A stretch of DNA of 64,000 nt, taken from contig NZ_CP162004.1 in assembly GCF_040822115.1 (NCBI RefSeq), positions 186,001 through 250,000 on the forward strand. The letters are read 5' to 3'. This stretch comes from Flavobacterium sp. WC2421 (GTDB lineage Bacteria > Bacteroidota > Bacteroidia > Flavobacteriales > Flavobacteriaceae). Below, one piece after another: positions 43,821 to 53,792 of the stretch. The translations under genes were made by a program, and so were the position numbers. Position 1 is the first letter of the stretch; the number at the start of each line of letters is the position of its first letter. The notes beneath the pieces were generated by a model. The model searched no databases. It saw only the letters and a list, made by a program, of their open reading frames with translations, and had not been told where the DNA came from.

Positions 43821-44543
43821 TTACATCACTAATTTAGATGCTATTTTGTATGCTTTTGAAGGATAATAAACAAACAGACATGATTTATCTTTAATTGTTT
43901 GAATGATCTCATTTGTTAATTCCAAAGGAATTGCTGGGCAACCTAAGCTTCTTCCTAATCTTTTATTGTTTTGAATAAATGAATTCGAAACATATTGCGC
44001 TCCATGAATAACAACAGCTCTTTCTCTAGCATTACTATTAATCCCTTTTTCCAAACCGTCCAATTTTAAAGATTTACCATGTTTGCCATTGTATATCTCC
44101 CCAGTTGCGTAAAAACCCAAACTGCTTTTATAGGATTCTGCCGAATTTGAAAAGCTTGTTGCAAATTCATCACCCGTATTACGGCCATGCGCCACAAGCG
44201 AATTGTATAGGATTGTATTTGTAGTTAAATCTATAACCCAAAGTCTCTTTGAATTGGAAGACAGACTGAAGTCGATGAGCGTTAATATATTTTTACTTAC
44301 TAATCCTTTCTCTTTTAAAAGATAAAAACCTTTTAAAGCCTCAGCAAAACTTTCTAGTTTAGGCAAAGAAAAATGGTTGGAATTCAAATTATTATAAACG
44401 AGCTCTTCACTAGTTTCAGAATTTGTTTTGATAGATTTAACCGCTTCCGTTCTTTTAATATTATGAGTTTCATTAAAGAACTCATTAGTTGAAATTAATG
44501 ATAAGACAACAAGAAGCACAGTAGGAAATATTTTATAAATCAT
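43821..44543 (-). CDS. Murein L,D-transpeptidase catalytic domain family protein
   Basis: The 240-residue protein has a hydrophobic N-terminus (about 1-20) acting as signal peptide or anchor. It then carries a YkuD_2-type domain: WVIDLTTNTILYNSLVAHG, AVVIHGAQYVS, and LGRSLGCPAIP with the expected catalytic cysteine. Such enzymes form or remodel 3-3 cross-links or attach proteins to peptidoglycan; which of these it does is not shown by sequence. It stands alone, with its own terminator. Confidence 0.85.
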   Translation of the reverse strand: MIYKIFPTVLLVVLSLISTNEFFNETHNIKRTEAVKSIKTNSETSEELVYNNLNSNHFSLPKLESFAEALKGFYLLKEKGLVSKNILTLIDFSLSSNSKRLWVIDLTTNTILYNSLVAHGRNTGDEFATSFSNSAESYKSSLGFYATGEIYNGKHGKSLKLDGLEKGINSNARERAVVIHGAQYVSNSFIQNNKRLGRSLGCPAIPLELTNEIIQTIKDKSCLFVYYPSKAYKIASKLVM

Positions 44544-44671
44544 TGATTTTAATTATGTTATGTAATTTATTTGGGATTGCGAATATACTCAAAATTTGTT
44601 GAAAAAAAAATTAAGTAGAAAATTTAATATATTATTTGTAAACAAAAGATTACATTTAAAATCACATTGTA

Positions 44672-44702
44672 TTTGCTTTTTGTGTTAAAAATGTTATTTT
44701 TG
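44672..44702 (+). promoter_or_regulatory. Full Bacteroidetes promoter of the first DUF5916 gene
   Basis: TTTG (44672-44675), a 19-bp spacer, then TATTTTTG (44695-44702) match both -33 and -7 consensus boxes with the usual spacing, 20 bp before the ATG at 44723. This is the best-formed promoter in the window. Confidence 0.75.
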
Positions 44703-44722
44703 CTTAACCATATTCTTAATTT

Positions 44723-47119
44723 ATGCATAAATCATACCCTTTAACACTACTCACTATAGTTTTCTTTAGTTTAAACGCTTATTGTCAGAAAAAAGTACTT
44801 AATGCAAAAGCAATTTTAGAAGGCATTACTATTGATGGAAAAATAGATGAAGAAGCTTGGGTAAAGGATGAAAATATTGCAACAGATTTCGTAATGTTTG
44901 AGCCTGATAATGGGAAACCAATCAGCGATAATAAAAGAACCGAAGTAAAAGTAGTATACGATAATAATGCCATCTACGTCTCGGCGGTTTTATACGATAA
45001 TGAACCTGACAAAATACAAAGGGAGATAACCAATAGAGATGTTTTTGGAGTTTCAGACCATTTTTCAGTATCTATAAATGGTTTTAATGATGGTCAACAA
45101 GACTTTCGCTTTTATGTAAGTGCAGCCGGAGTACAAATGGACTGTCTTGCAACCGAAGGTAATGAAGATTTTTCTTGGGATGCTATATGGGATAGCGAGG
45201 TCAAAATAACTGATTTTGGATGGGTAGTAGAAATGAAAATTCCTTACGCTGCATTGCGGTTCTCTGGAGCCAAAAAACAAGTTTGGGGTTTAAATTTTAT
45301 GCGCGAAATTAAACGAGATGCCCAAAAATACACTTGGAATCATGTTGATACTAAAATTGGAGCCGTGATTACGCAAGCTGGAGTTTTGAAAGGTATTGAA
45401 AACATTAAAACACCAACACGTCTTTTCTTTATTCCCTACACTTCGGCGTATTACCAACAAGACAACTATACCTCTGACAGAACAGTGAAAGCTGGATTAG
45501 ACATAAAATACGGAATTAACGACGCCTTTACTTTAGATGCTATTTTAGTCCCCGATTTTGGTCAGACAAAATTCGATAATGCCATTTTAAATTTAGAACC
45601 TTTTGAACAAAAATTAGATGAAAATCGTCCTTTTTTTACTGAAGGTACTAACTTATTTAATATTGGAAATATATTTTATTCTCGAAGAATTGGTGGAGCG
45701 CCAAGCACTTATCCATCAACAACTGATGCAGAAGAAGTCACAAACTATCCAAATTCTGTCAACTTAATCAATGCCGTAAAAATTTCTGGTAGAACCGAAA
45801 AAGGTTTAGGAATAGGTTTTTTAAATGCATTAACCGAAAAAACTTTTGCTAAAATTCAAAACACTGACACCCAAGAAACGCGAAAAGAAGTTATTGAGCC
45901 GTTAACAAACTACAATATCCTTGTTCTAGATCAACGTTTCAATCAAAACTCATCAGTTTCATTTGTTAACACAAACACGACGCGTAATGGAAGCTTTAGA
46001 GACGCCAATGTTTCTGCTTTAGTATTTGATTTAAGCACAAAAGCAAATACGTATAATTTATATGGAGACTATAAATACAGTACCATAAACGATGTAGTTG
46101 ATTATAATGGATACAAAACCTCTTTGAATTTTGCGAAAACGAGTGGGAAATACAGGTATTTACTCTCAGGAAAATACATATCAGAAAATTATGATGTGAA
46201 TGATCTTGGAATCGTATTTTACACTAACTATCATAATGCTTACGCCAATGGAAGTTATAGAATTTTAAATCCTACAAAATATTTTAATACCTTTAAAGTT
46301 GAACAAGAATTGAATTTAGAAATTCAAAATACTACAGGAAAACTGCAAGAAGCCTGGTATAAAACGGTCTTTAAAGCGACTACAAAAAAGAACGATTATC
46401 TTGAGTTTGCCATTGTAGCAACTCCTGTTGAGACATTCGATTTCTACGAACCCAGAGTTGAAGGAAGATATGTACAAATACCTAAAAGAGTCACCTCTTA
46501 TTTTGGAGTTGAATTTAATAAAAATAACGCTTTTACTTTTGACTTTACTCCAAGTATCGCTGTATACGATCAAAATAAAAGAATCACTTATGGAATAGCT
46601 GTAGGACCAAACTATAGATTCAATGATAAATTATCTCTTTCTTACATCTTAGATTATACTAATAAAAAAAATGACCGTGGCTGGGTAGGGTTTGAAAATA
46701 ACGACATTATTTTTGGACAACGAGACAGAGAGATTTTGCAAAATGACATTTCAGGGAAGTATGCAATTAACAACAAAATGACCGTTAATCTTACTGCTCG
46801 CTATTATTGGTCCTACTCTGAAAATCACAAATTTTTAACTTTACAAGATAATGGCTATCTAACGCCTAATAATACTTATTCTCTAAATAAAAATAGAAAT
46901 TTCAACTCTTGGAATTTTGACCTTGCCTACTCTTGGTGGTTTGCTCCAGGTAGCGAATTATCCATTTTGTATCGTAATTATTCTCAAGAAAGCGCAAGTA
47001 TTGTCGAAAAAAGCCTTACCACTAATTTGAAAAATGTTTTTAATAGCAACATGACTAACATTTTATCAATAAGTCTGCGTTATTTCATTGATTACAATAG
47101 AGTTAAAAATAAATTTTAA
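44723..47119 (+). CDS. DUF5916 outer-membrane protein with CBM9-like domain (copy A)
   Basis: The 798-residue product has a signal peptide (MHKSYPLTLLTIVFFSLNAYCQ). An N-terminal CBM9-like sandwich domain (ITIDGKIDEEAWVKDENIA, about 30-215) precedes a long DUF5916 region with periodic aromatic beta strands that probably forms an outer-membrane barrel (WWFAPGSELSILYRN near the C-terminus). Function is unknown. The downstream paralogue is similar along its whole length. Confidence 0.82.
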   Translation: MHKSYPLTLLTIVFFSLNAYCQKKVLNAKAILEGITIDGKIDEEAWVKDENIATDFVMFEPDNGKPISDNKRTEVKVVYDNNAIYVSAVLYDNEPDKIQREITNRDVFGVSDHFSVSINGFNDGQQDFRFYVSAAGVQMDCLATEGNEDFSWDAIWDSEVKITDFGWVVEMKIPYAALRFSGAKKQVWGLNFMREIKRDAQKYTWNHVDTKIGAVITQAGVLKGIENIKTPTRLFFIPYTSAYYQQDNYTSDRTVKAGLDIKYGINDAFTLDAILVPDFGQTKFDNAILNLEPFEQKLDENRPFFTEGTNLFNIGNIFYSRRIGGAPSTYPSTTDAEEVTNYPNSVNLINAVKISGRTEKGLGIGFLNALTEKTFAKIQNTDTQETRKEVIEPLTNYNILVLDQRFNQNSSVSFVNTNTTRNGSFRDANVSALVFDLSTKANTYNLYGDYKYSTINDVVDYNGYKTSLNFAKTSGKYRYLLSGKYISENYDVNDLGIVFYTNYHNAYANGSYRILNPTKYFNTFKVEQELNLEIQNTTGKLQEAWYKTVFKATTKKNDYLEFAIVATPVETFDFYEPRVEGRYVQIPKRVTSYFGVEFNKNNAFTFDFTPSIAVYDQNKRITYGIAVGPNYRFNDKLSLSYILDYTNKKNDRGWVGFENNDIIFGQRDREILQNDISGKYAINNKMTVNLTARYYWSYSENHKFLTLQDNGYLTPNNTYSLNKNRNFNSWNFDLAYSWWFAPGSELSILYRNYSQESASIVEKSLTTNLKNVFNSNMTNILSISLRYFIDYNRVKNKF

Positions 47120-47245
47120 TATTTTTTTAATATAAACTGTAACAATAGACCCTTACTTTAGTCTACTATACAAACCTAATTAAAGTACTATTTACTATAG
47201 TTTTAAAATTGGTTTTATCTTTTTGTTTCAACATTAAACAATTTC

Positions 47246-49666
47246 ATGAAAAATCAACTTTTGATATTTTTTTTAATGGCTTCTATTTTTGGCTTCAGCC
47301 AAAAAAAAGTCTTAAAAACGACATTTATTACTTCAAATAACATTATTATTGACGGTAAACTCGATGAAAGCATCTGGGAGACAACTCCCGTAGCTGATAA
47401 TTTCGTTATGTTTGAACCAGACAATGGAAAACCAATTCCTGAGAACAAAAAAACTATAGTCAAAGTAATTTATGATAATGATGCTGTTTACATAGCCGCT
47501 ACATTATATGATGACGAGCCCAATAAAATATTAAAAGAAATATCCAAAAGAGACGAATTTGGAACATCAGATTTATTTGGTGTTTTTATAAATGGCTTTA
47601 ATGACGGACAACAAGATTTTCAATTTTATGTATGCGCTTCTGATGGTCAAGCCGATTGCATTACCACAGATGCAAATGGAGAAGACTATTCTTGGGACGC
47701 GATTTGGAAAAGCAAAGCTTTAATTACTGATTTTGGTTGGGTAGTTGAAATGCGCATCCCTTACGCTGCATTGCGCTTCTCAGGAGAAAACAAACAGACA
47801 TGGGGCCTTAATTTTTTTAGAGAAATTAAGCGAGACCGTCAAAAGTACACTTGGAATTATATTGACTCTAAAGTAGGCACCTTTACACAACAATCTGGAG
47901 TTCTTGAGGGAATTGAAAATATAAAACCTCCTACTCGTTTATTCCTTTTACCGTACTCTTCTTTTTATGTCAATGCAAATGCACAACAAAAAACAATTGG
48001 TACACTCAAAGGTGGACTAGATATTAAATACGGGATTAATGATGCTTTTACCCTCGATGCCATCTTAGTTCCTGACTTTGGACAAACAAAATATGACGAC
48101 AAAATATTAAATCTAGGTCCATTTGAACAGCAGTTCAACGAGAACAGGTCTTTTTTCACAGAAGGCACTGACCTATTTAGTAAAGGTGACTTGCTTTATT
48201 CTAGAAGAATTGGCGGAAGACCTACAGTTTACCCAACCACTACTGAAAATGAAGTGATTAAAGACAACCCTTCAAGCGTAAACTTAATCAACGCTTTAAA
48301 AGTTTCTGGAAGAACAAAAAACGGACTAGGAATTGGATTTTTAAATGCAGTTACCGAAAAAACGTATGCTACTATTAAGAACACAGTAAACAATGAAACT
48401 CGCAGAATCGAAGTGGAACCGTTAACAAATTACAATGTACTCGTATTAGACCAGCGCTTTAGAAAAAATTCGTCAGTTTCTTTTATTAATACTAACGTGA
48501 CTCGAAACAGAAATTTTCGCGATGCAAATGTATCGGCATTGGTTTGGGATTTAAACACTAAGAAAAACACGTATAATCTTTCTGGAAATTTCAAAAACAG
48601 TTTTGTAAATGATATTGAGGATAAAAAAGGAATCGCTACTACTTTAAATTTTGCTGAGACAAGTGGCAAATATAGATATAGTTTTGGCGCAGATTTAGTA
48701 ACAAAAGACTACGATAATAATGACTTAGGCATTAATTTTGAAACTAATTATTATTCGATTTACGGAAATGCTAACTATAGAATTTTAAACCCTACTAAAC
48801 ACTTCAACAGCTTTAGAATCAACTACAATATGTACACTCAGTTTCATAAAGAAACGGGTAAAATTCAAGGCAACAACATTAATATAAACCTAAATCTGAA
48901 TAACAAGAAAAATCATTATCTTGGTTTTGGAACTAATATAAGCCCTCTTGAATCTTATGATTTCTATGAAGCCAGGACGGATAACAGATATGTAATTCTT
49001 CCACAAAGGTATAATGCTTGGTTGTACATATCCTCAAATTACAATAACAAATTCGCATTTGATTTTAATCCTTATTATGCCATTTTTAATGAAACAAAAA
49101 GAAACACTTTTGAAGTTTCTTTAGGACCTAGATATCGTTTTAATGATAAATTTTCCATGAGTTATAACTTTTATTTCCAAAGAAAAAACAATAATAAAGG
49201 ATTCGTAGACAGCATTGATGATGATTTAAACAGTAGAACACCCGAAACCATTATTTTTGCAAATAGAAACGTAGTCACGTACTCTAACACTGTTTCTGGA
49301 AAATACTCCATTAGTAGCAAAATGAATTTCGATTTAGCTGTTCGCCAATACTGGTCTTATGCTGAAAATAAAAACTTTTTGTCATTAGAACAAAACGGAA
49401 GACTAGTTGACTATACTAATTACACTACCAATAAGAACTCTAGTTTTTATTCTTGGAATTTTGACTTATCGTACTCTTGGTGGTTTGCACCTGGTAGTCA
49501 AGTTTCTGTTTTATATCGAAATAATGCTGCTAATTTTGAAGATACTATCAATAAAAACTTCGAAAAGAACATTACGAATTTATTGAATAATGACGCATTA
49601 AGCCATACTTTTTCAATTAGTGTAAAATACTTTATTGATTACAATAGCTTAAAACGCAAATCATAA
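47246..49666 (+). CDS. DUF5916 outer-membrane protein with CBM9-like domain (copy B)
   Basis: The 806-residue protein has a signal peptide (MKNQLLIFFLMASIFGFSQ) and the same layout as copy A. It shares FVMFEPDNGKPI, YGINDAFTLDAILVPDFGQT, SVSFINTNVTRNR and WWFAPGSQVSVLYRN with that copy. A 126-bp gap follows copy A, and no clean TAnnTTTG element is seen there (TATCTTTTTG at 47217-47226 is close). Tandem duplication with divergence is the simplest reading. Function unknown. Confidence 0.82.
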   Translation: MKNQLLIFFLMASIFGFSQKKVLKTTFITSNNIIIDGKLDESIWETTPVADNFVMFEPDNGKPIPENKKTIVKVIYDNDAVYIAATLYDDEPNKILKEISKRDEFGTSDLFGVFINGFNDGQQDFQFYVCASDGQADCITTDANGEDYSWDAIWKSKALITDFGWVVEMRIPYAALRFSGENKQTWGLNFFREIKRDRQKYTWNYIDSKVGTFTQQSGVLEGIENIKPPTRLFLLPYSSFYVNANAQQKTIGTLKGGLDIKYGINDAFTLDAILVPDFGQTKYDDKILNLGPFEQQFNENRSFFTEGTDLFSKGDLLYSRRIGGRPTVYPTTTENEVIKDNPSSVNLINALKVSGRTKNGLGIGFLNAVTEKTYATIKNTVNNETRRIEVEPLTNYNVLVLDQRFRKNSSVSFINTNVTRNRNFRDANVSALVWDLNTKKNTYNLSGNFKNSFVNDIEDKKGIATTLNFAETSGKYRYSFGADLVTKDYDNNDLGINFETNYYSIYGNANYRILNPTKHFNSFRINYNMYTQFHKETGKIQGNNININLNLNNKKNHYLGFGTNISPLESYDFYEARTDNRYVILPQRYNAWLYISSNYNNKFAFDFNPYYAIFNETKRNTFEVSLGPRYRFNDKFSMSYNFYFQRKNNNKGFVDSIDDDLNSRTPETIIFANRNVVTYSNTVSGKYSISSKMNFDLAVRQYWSYAENKNFLSLEQNGRLVDYTNYTTNKNSSFYSWNFDLSYSWWFAPGSQVSVLYRNNAANFEDTINKNFEKNITNLLNNDALSHTFSISVKYFIDYNSLKRKS

Positions 49667-49785
49667 AACACATCAAGCGTAAGAAACAGACTTTGTTCTA
49701 CAACAAAATCAACTTTATTTGTTAATGTTCCGTAAGGAATGTATAATAGTCTTTTAGATTAGTCCGAACATTTTTAGAAATACTT

Positions 49786-49793
49786 TATCTTTG
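49786..49793 (+). promoter_or_regulatory. Promoter -7 element of gpmI
   Basis: TATCTTTG matches TAnnTTTG, 16 bp upstream of the gpmI ATG. Confidence 0.6.
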
Positions 49794-49809
49794 TTTAAAA
49801 TAAATCGAA

Positions 49810-51327
49810 ATGAACAAAAAAGTTATACTAATGATTTTGGACGGTTGGGGAAAATCTCCTGACCCAAAAGTATCTGCAATCGACAATGCTAATGTACCCT
49901 TTATAAACAGTCTTTACAAAAATTACCCAAGCGCCCAACTTAGAACTGATGGCCTTCATGTTGGTCTTCCAGAAGGACAAATGGGAAATAGCGAAGTAGG
50001 TCATATGAACCTAGGTGCCGGAAGAATTGTATACCAAGATTTAGCTAAGATTAATTTGGCTGTAGCCAATAAAACATTAGCAAAAGAACAAGTACTCAAA
50101 GATGCTTTTCAATACGCAAAAGACAACCACAAAAAAGTACACTTTTTAGGATTAGTTTCTGATGGTGGTGTTCACTCTCATACCTCTCACCTACGCGGAT
50201 TGATTGATGCCACACAAGATTACGGTTTACAAGAAGTATTTGTTCACGCATTTACTGATGGGCGCGATGTTGATCCTAAATCAGGAAAAAAATACATTCA
50301 AGATTTAGAAAACTATATTGCCAACACCACTGTAAAATTAGCTTCAGTTATTGGACGCTATTATGCGATGGACAGAGACAAGCGTTGGGAACGAGTAAAA
50401 TTAGCTTATGATTTATTAGTTAATGGAAAAGGAACACCCTCAAAAAATGCTATAGTAAGTATTGAAAAAAGCTACCAAGATGAAGTAACGGATGAATTTA
50501 TTCACCCAATTGTCATGGTTGATGATAATGACAAACCACTAGCAACTATTCAAGAAGACGACGTTGTTATTTTCTTCAACTTTAGAACAGACAGAGGTCG
50601 CGAATTGACCGAAGCACTTTCTCAACAAGATTTCCATGAAGAAAACATGCATAAATTAAATTTGTACTATGTAACTCTTACAAATTATGACGAAACCTAC
50701 AAAAATGTAAAAGTAGTCTACAATAAAGACAACATTACCGAAACACTTGGTGAAGTTTTAGAAAAAAACAATAAAACTCAAATTAGAATTGCTGAAACAG
50801 AAAAGTATCCTCACGTTACTTTTTTCTTTTCAGGAGGAAGAGAAATTCCTTTTAGAGGAGAACACAGAATTTTACGAAACTCCCCAAAGGTAGCAACGTA
50901 TGATTTGCAACCTGAAATGAGTGCTTTTGAATTAACTGATGCCTTGATTCCAGAGTTAGAAAAAGGAGATGTAGATTTTGTATGTCTTAATTTTGCCAAT
51001 GGCGACATGGTAGGTCATACAGGAATTATGGAAGCGGCTATCAAAGCATGTGAAGCAGTTGATAAATGTGTCGAAAAAGTAATCACGACCGCTTTAGCTC
51101 ACGATTATACTATTTTAGTAATTGCAGATCACGGGAATTGCGAAACAATGATTAATCCTGATGGAAGTCCAAATACAGCTCACACTACTAACCCAGTTCC
51201 TTTTATTTTAGTTGATAAGGAATTAAAAGAAGTTCACGATGGTGTTTTAGGTGACATTGCTCCAACAATTCTAGAATTAATGGGGATTCAAAAACCAGCA
51301 GTTATGACTCAACATTCATTGTTGTAA
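49810..51327 (+). CDS. gpmI: 2,3-bisphosphoglycerate-independent phosphoglycerate mutase GpmI
   Basis: GpmI interconverts 3- and 2-phosphoglycerate in glycolysis, using Mn2+ and a phosphoserine intermediate. The 505-residue cytoplasmic protein has MILDGWGKS (residues 8-16), the nucleophile motif GNSEVGHMN with S61, SDGGVHSH, RYYAMDRDKRWERVK, and the C-terminal metal motif ADHGNCE. Length is standard. It is followed by a strong terminator. Confidence 0.97.
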   Translation: MNKKVILMILDGWGKSPDPKVSAIDNANVPFINSLYKNYPSAQLRTDGLHVGLPEGQMGNSEVGHMNLGAGRIVYQDLAKINLAVANKTLAKEQVLKDAFQYAKDNHKKVHFLGLVSDGGVHSHTSHLRGLIDATQDYGLQEVFVHAFTDGRDVDPKSGKKYIQDLENYIANTTVKLASVIGRYYAMDRDKRWERVKLAYDLLVNGKGTPSKNAIVSIEKSYQDEVTDEFIHPIVMVDDNDKPLATIQEDDVVIFFNFRTDRGRELTEALSQQDFHEENMHKLNLYYVTLTNYDETYKNVKVVYNKDNITETLGEVLEKNNKTQIRIAETEKYPHVTFFFSGGREIPFRGEHRILRNSPKVATYDLQPEMSAFELTDALIPELEKGDVDFVCLNFANGDMVGHTGIMEAAIKACEAVDKCVEKVITTALAHDYTILVIADHGNCETMINPDGSPNTAHTTNPVPFILVDKELKEVHDGVLGDIAPTILELMGIQKPAVMTQHSLL

Positions 51328-51351
51328 AAAAGCATATTAAATTTAAATATT

Positions 51352-51382
51352 AAAGGCTATTCTATTTGGATAGCCTTTTTTT
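51352..51382 (+). terminator. Intrinsic terminator after gpmI
   Basis: Stem AAAGGCTAT/ATAGCCTTT (51352-51360 and 51370-51378) is followed by T-run, 25 bp past the gpmI stop. Confidence 0.88.
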
Positions 51383-51394
51383 ATGTGAAAAATA

Positions 51395-51424
51395 TTGTTT
51401 TTGATAGTATTACTATTATATTTG
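51395..51424 (+). promoter_or_regulatory. Promoter of the TetR/type I secretion-like operon
   Basis: TTG (51395-51397), a 19-bp spacer and TATATTTG (51417-51424) match the -33 and -7 boxes. The TetR gene begins at 51443, 18 bp after the -7 box. The TetR protein might bind here, but no clear palindrome is seen. Confidence 0.65.
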
Positions 51425-51442
51425 CACTAAATAATATTAGTT

Positions 51443-52117
51443 ATGAAGGATTTGATCGCGTCTATTAAAATACAAGTGAACGAAAACATCTATGTAAAAG
51501 ATCCAGAAACATCAAAATTGGGTAAAAAAATTATTCAAGAAAGTATCCTTTTGATAGACGCGATTGGTTTTGACAATTTCACTTTTAAAAAATTAGGAGA
51601 AAAAATTGGCTCGAATGAAAGCTCTATTTACCGCTATTTTGAAAACAAACACAAATTACTGGTTTATCTTTCTTCATGGTACTGGAGTTGGATGGAATAT
51701 AAATTGTTTTTTGCCACAAATAATATTGAAGATCCATTTGAAAAACTCAAAAAAGCGATCACAGTTGTAACTGAAAAAATTGAGGATGATGAAAAAACAG
51801 AACACATCAATGAATTAATTTTAAATAAAATAATCATTTCTGAATTCACAAAAACACTTCATACTAAAGAAGTAGATGAAGAGAACAAAGTAGGGTTCTT
51901 TTTAATTTACAAAAGAGTAATTAATAGAATTGTTAATTTAATCATTGAAGTAAATCCTGACTATCCATTTGCAAAAAGCCTAGCTTCAAATATAATAGAA
52001 GGTGCACTCCATCAGCATTTTTTAAAAGATCACTTGACAACAATTACAAACTGTAATGAAAAAATAAGCCCAACTGACTTTTACATTCATCTTATCACAA
52101 CTATTTTAAAAAAATAA
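51443..52117 (+). CDS. TetR/AcrR-family transcriptional regulator
   Basis: The 224-residue protein has an N-terminal TetR DNA-binding domain with the helix-turn-helix [21 protein letters not shown] (about 48-68, preceded by [10 protein letters not shown]), then an all-helical ligand-binding region. It is the first gene of an operon with an ABC transporter, an HlyD protein and a TolC protein, with the ABC gene 7 bp downstream. Local control of those export genes is likely, and autoregulation is plausible. Confidence 0.88.
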   Translation: MKDLIASIKIQVNENIYVKDPETSKLGKKIIQESILLIDAIGFDNFTFKKLGEKIGSNESSIYRYFENKHKLLVYLSSWYWSWMEYKLFFATNNIEDPFEKLKKAITVVTEKIEDDEKTEHINELILNKIIISEFTKTLHTKEVDEENKVGFFLIYKRVINRIVNLIIEVNPDYPFAKSLASNIIEGALHQHFLKDHLTTITNCNEKISPTDFYIHLITTILKK

Positions 52118-52124
52118 AAAGGCC

Positions 52125-53789
52125 ATGACTCCACTAAAACGCTTTTACAACTTATTAGCACTTGACAAAAAAGACATTACCCAACTATTTTTTTATGCCA
52201 TTTTTGCTGGACTAATCAGTTTATCACTTCCCTTAGGCATTCAGGCTATTATTAATTTTATACAATCGGGTCGCGTAAGTGTCTCTTGGATTGTATTGAT
52301 ATTTCTAGTCGTAATGGGTGTAGCACTAGTTGGAATTCTATCTTTAATGCAATTGCGAATTACAGAAAACTTACAACAAAAAATATTTGTTCGTTCTTCA
52401 TTTGAATTTGCCGTTCGATTACCTAAAATTAAATTTGAAGAACTGTACAATACCTATCCCCCAGAATTAGCCAATCGTTTTTTTGATACAATGACCATTC
52501 AAAAAGGTACATCAAAATTACTAATTGACTTTTCGGCGGCTTTACTACAAATTGCTTTTGGTGTTATTCTTCTATCGTTATACCATCCTTATTTTATAGT
52601 ATTTGGAATAATGTTAATTATTTTGCTTTACTTCATCTTTAAACTTTCCTATAAATCAGGTTTAGAAACCAGTTTAAAAGAATCAAAAAATAAATATAAA
52701 GTAGCAGGATGGCTACAAGAAATGGCTCGAAATAATTATAGTTTTAGAAACCAACTCAACTTTGATTATGGTCTTCAAAAAAACGATCAGTTAGTAAGTG
52801 AATATTTAAACTATCGTGAAAAACATTTTAATGTTATCAAAAGACAATTTACTCAATTAATTATTTTCAAAATTATAATCACAGCGAGTTTACTTTCTAT
52901 AGGCGGGTTTCTAGTAGTATCGCAACAAATGAATATAGGGCAATTCGTTGCCGCCGAAATTATCATATTATTAGTAATAAACTCCGTAGAAAAAATCATT
53001 CTTGGTCTTGAAACATTTTATGATGTACTAACCTCGGTTGAGAAAATAGGTCAAGTAGCTGACTTGAGTTTAGAAGAAGAGTTTGATACCGAAAATACTA
53101 ATTTCTGCTATGCAGATATCACTTTAGAAACTGAAAAAGTAAAATTCAAATTTCCGGATTCTAAAAATACAATTCTGAATGACATTTCTTTGAAAATTGA
53201 ACAGGGTGAACGCATTGTAATCAACGGAGAAAACGGCTCAGGTAAATCAACATTAATCCGAATTTTATCGGGACTAATAAAACCTACAACTGGAAGTTTT
53301 TACATCAACGATGATACATTCAAAAAAATCGATTTGAAACAATACCGTTCTCAAATAGGAAGTGTTATTTATGGCGAAACTCCATTTGAAGGAACGATCC
53401 ATGAAAACATCACTTTTAACGATGACTCAATCAGTCAAGAAGATTTAAAGTGGGCAATTGACGGGCTACAATTAACATCCTACATTAAATCACTACCAGA
53501 AAGTTTAGAAACAAAAATTTTCCCGGAAGGAAGACAACTTTCATCATCGAATGCTCAAAAAATACTGTTGGCCAGAAGCATCATTCATAAACCGAGAATT
53601 TTATTTTATGAGGATCCAACCGACACTATGGATGAAAAAGTAGCCAATGAAACTATTGATTTTATTACTGCCAAAGAAAACCAATGGACCATTATTGTAT
53701 CCTCTAAAAACCCTTATTGGAAAACTAAATGCAATCGAGAAATCATCATGCAAAACGGACGTATTCAACACGACTCAAAAACACTATAG
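52125..53789 (+). CDS. ABC exporter half-transporter with degenerate nucleotide-binding motifs
   Basis: The 554-residue protein has an N-terminal six-helix transmembrane domain (about 15-305) and a C-terminal nucleotide-binding domain (about 335-550). Walker A is intact (GENGSGKST, 368-376). The Q-loop glutamine appears replaced by Y416 ([14 protein letters not shown]), the signature reads LSSSNAQ instead of LSGGQ (472-478), Walker B reads ILFYED (492-497) in place of hhhhDE, and the H-loop histidine position reads S527 (IIVSSKNP). It lacks a C39 peptidase domain. HlyD and TolC genes follow directly. The loss of several hydrolysis residues suggests altered or no ATPase activity, which needs testing. 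Confidence 0.9.
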   Translation: MTPLKRFYNLLALDKKDITQLFFYAIFAGLISLSLPLGIQAIINFIQSGRVSVSWIVLIFLVVMGVALVGILSLMQLRITENLQQKIFVRSSFEFAVRLPKIKFEELYNTYPPELANRFFDTMTIQKGTSKLLIDFSAALLQIAFGVILLSLYHPYFIVFGIMLIILLYFIFKLSYKSGLETSLKESKNKYKVAGWLQEMARNNYSFRNQLNFDYGLQKNDQLVSEYLNYREKHFNVIKRQFTQLIIFKIIITASLLSIGGFLVVSQQMNIGQFVAAEIIILLVINSVEKIILGLETFYDVLTSVEKIGQVADLSLEEEFDTENTNFCYADITLETEKVKFKFPDSKNTILNDISLKIEQGERIVINGENGSGKSTLIRILSGLIKPTTGSFYINDDTFKKIDLKQYRSQIGSVIYGETPFEGTIHENITFNDDSISQEDLKWAIDGLQLTSYIKSLPESLETKIFPEGRQLSSSNAQKILLARSIIHKPRILFYEDPTDTMDEKVANETIDFITAKENQWTIIVSSKNPYWKTKCNREIIMQNGRIQHDSKTL

Positions 53790-53792
53790 GTT

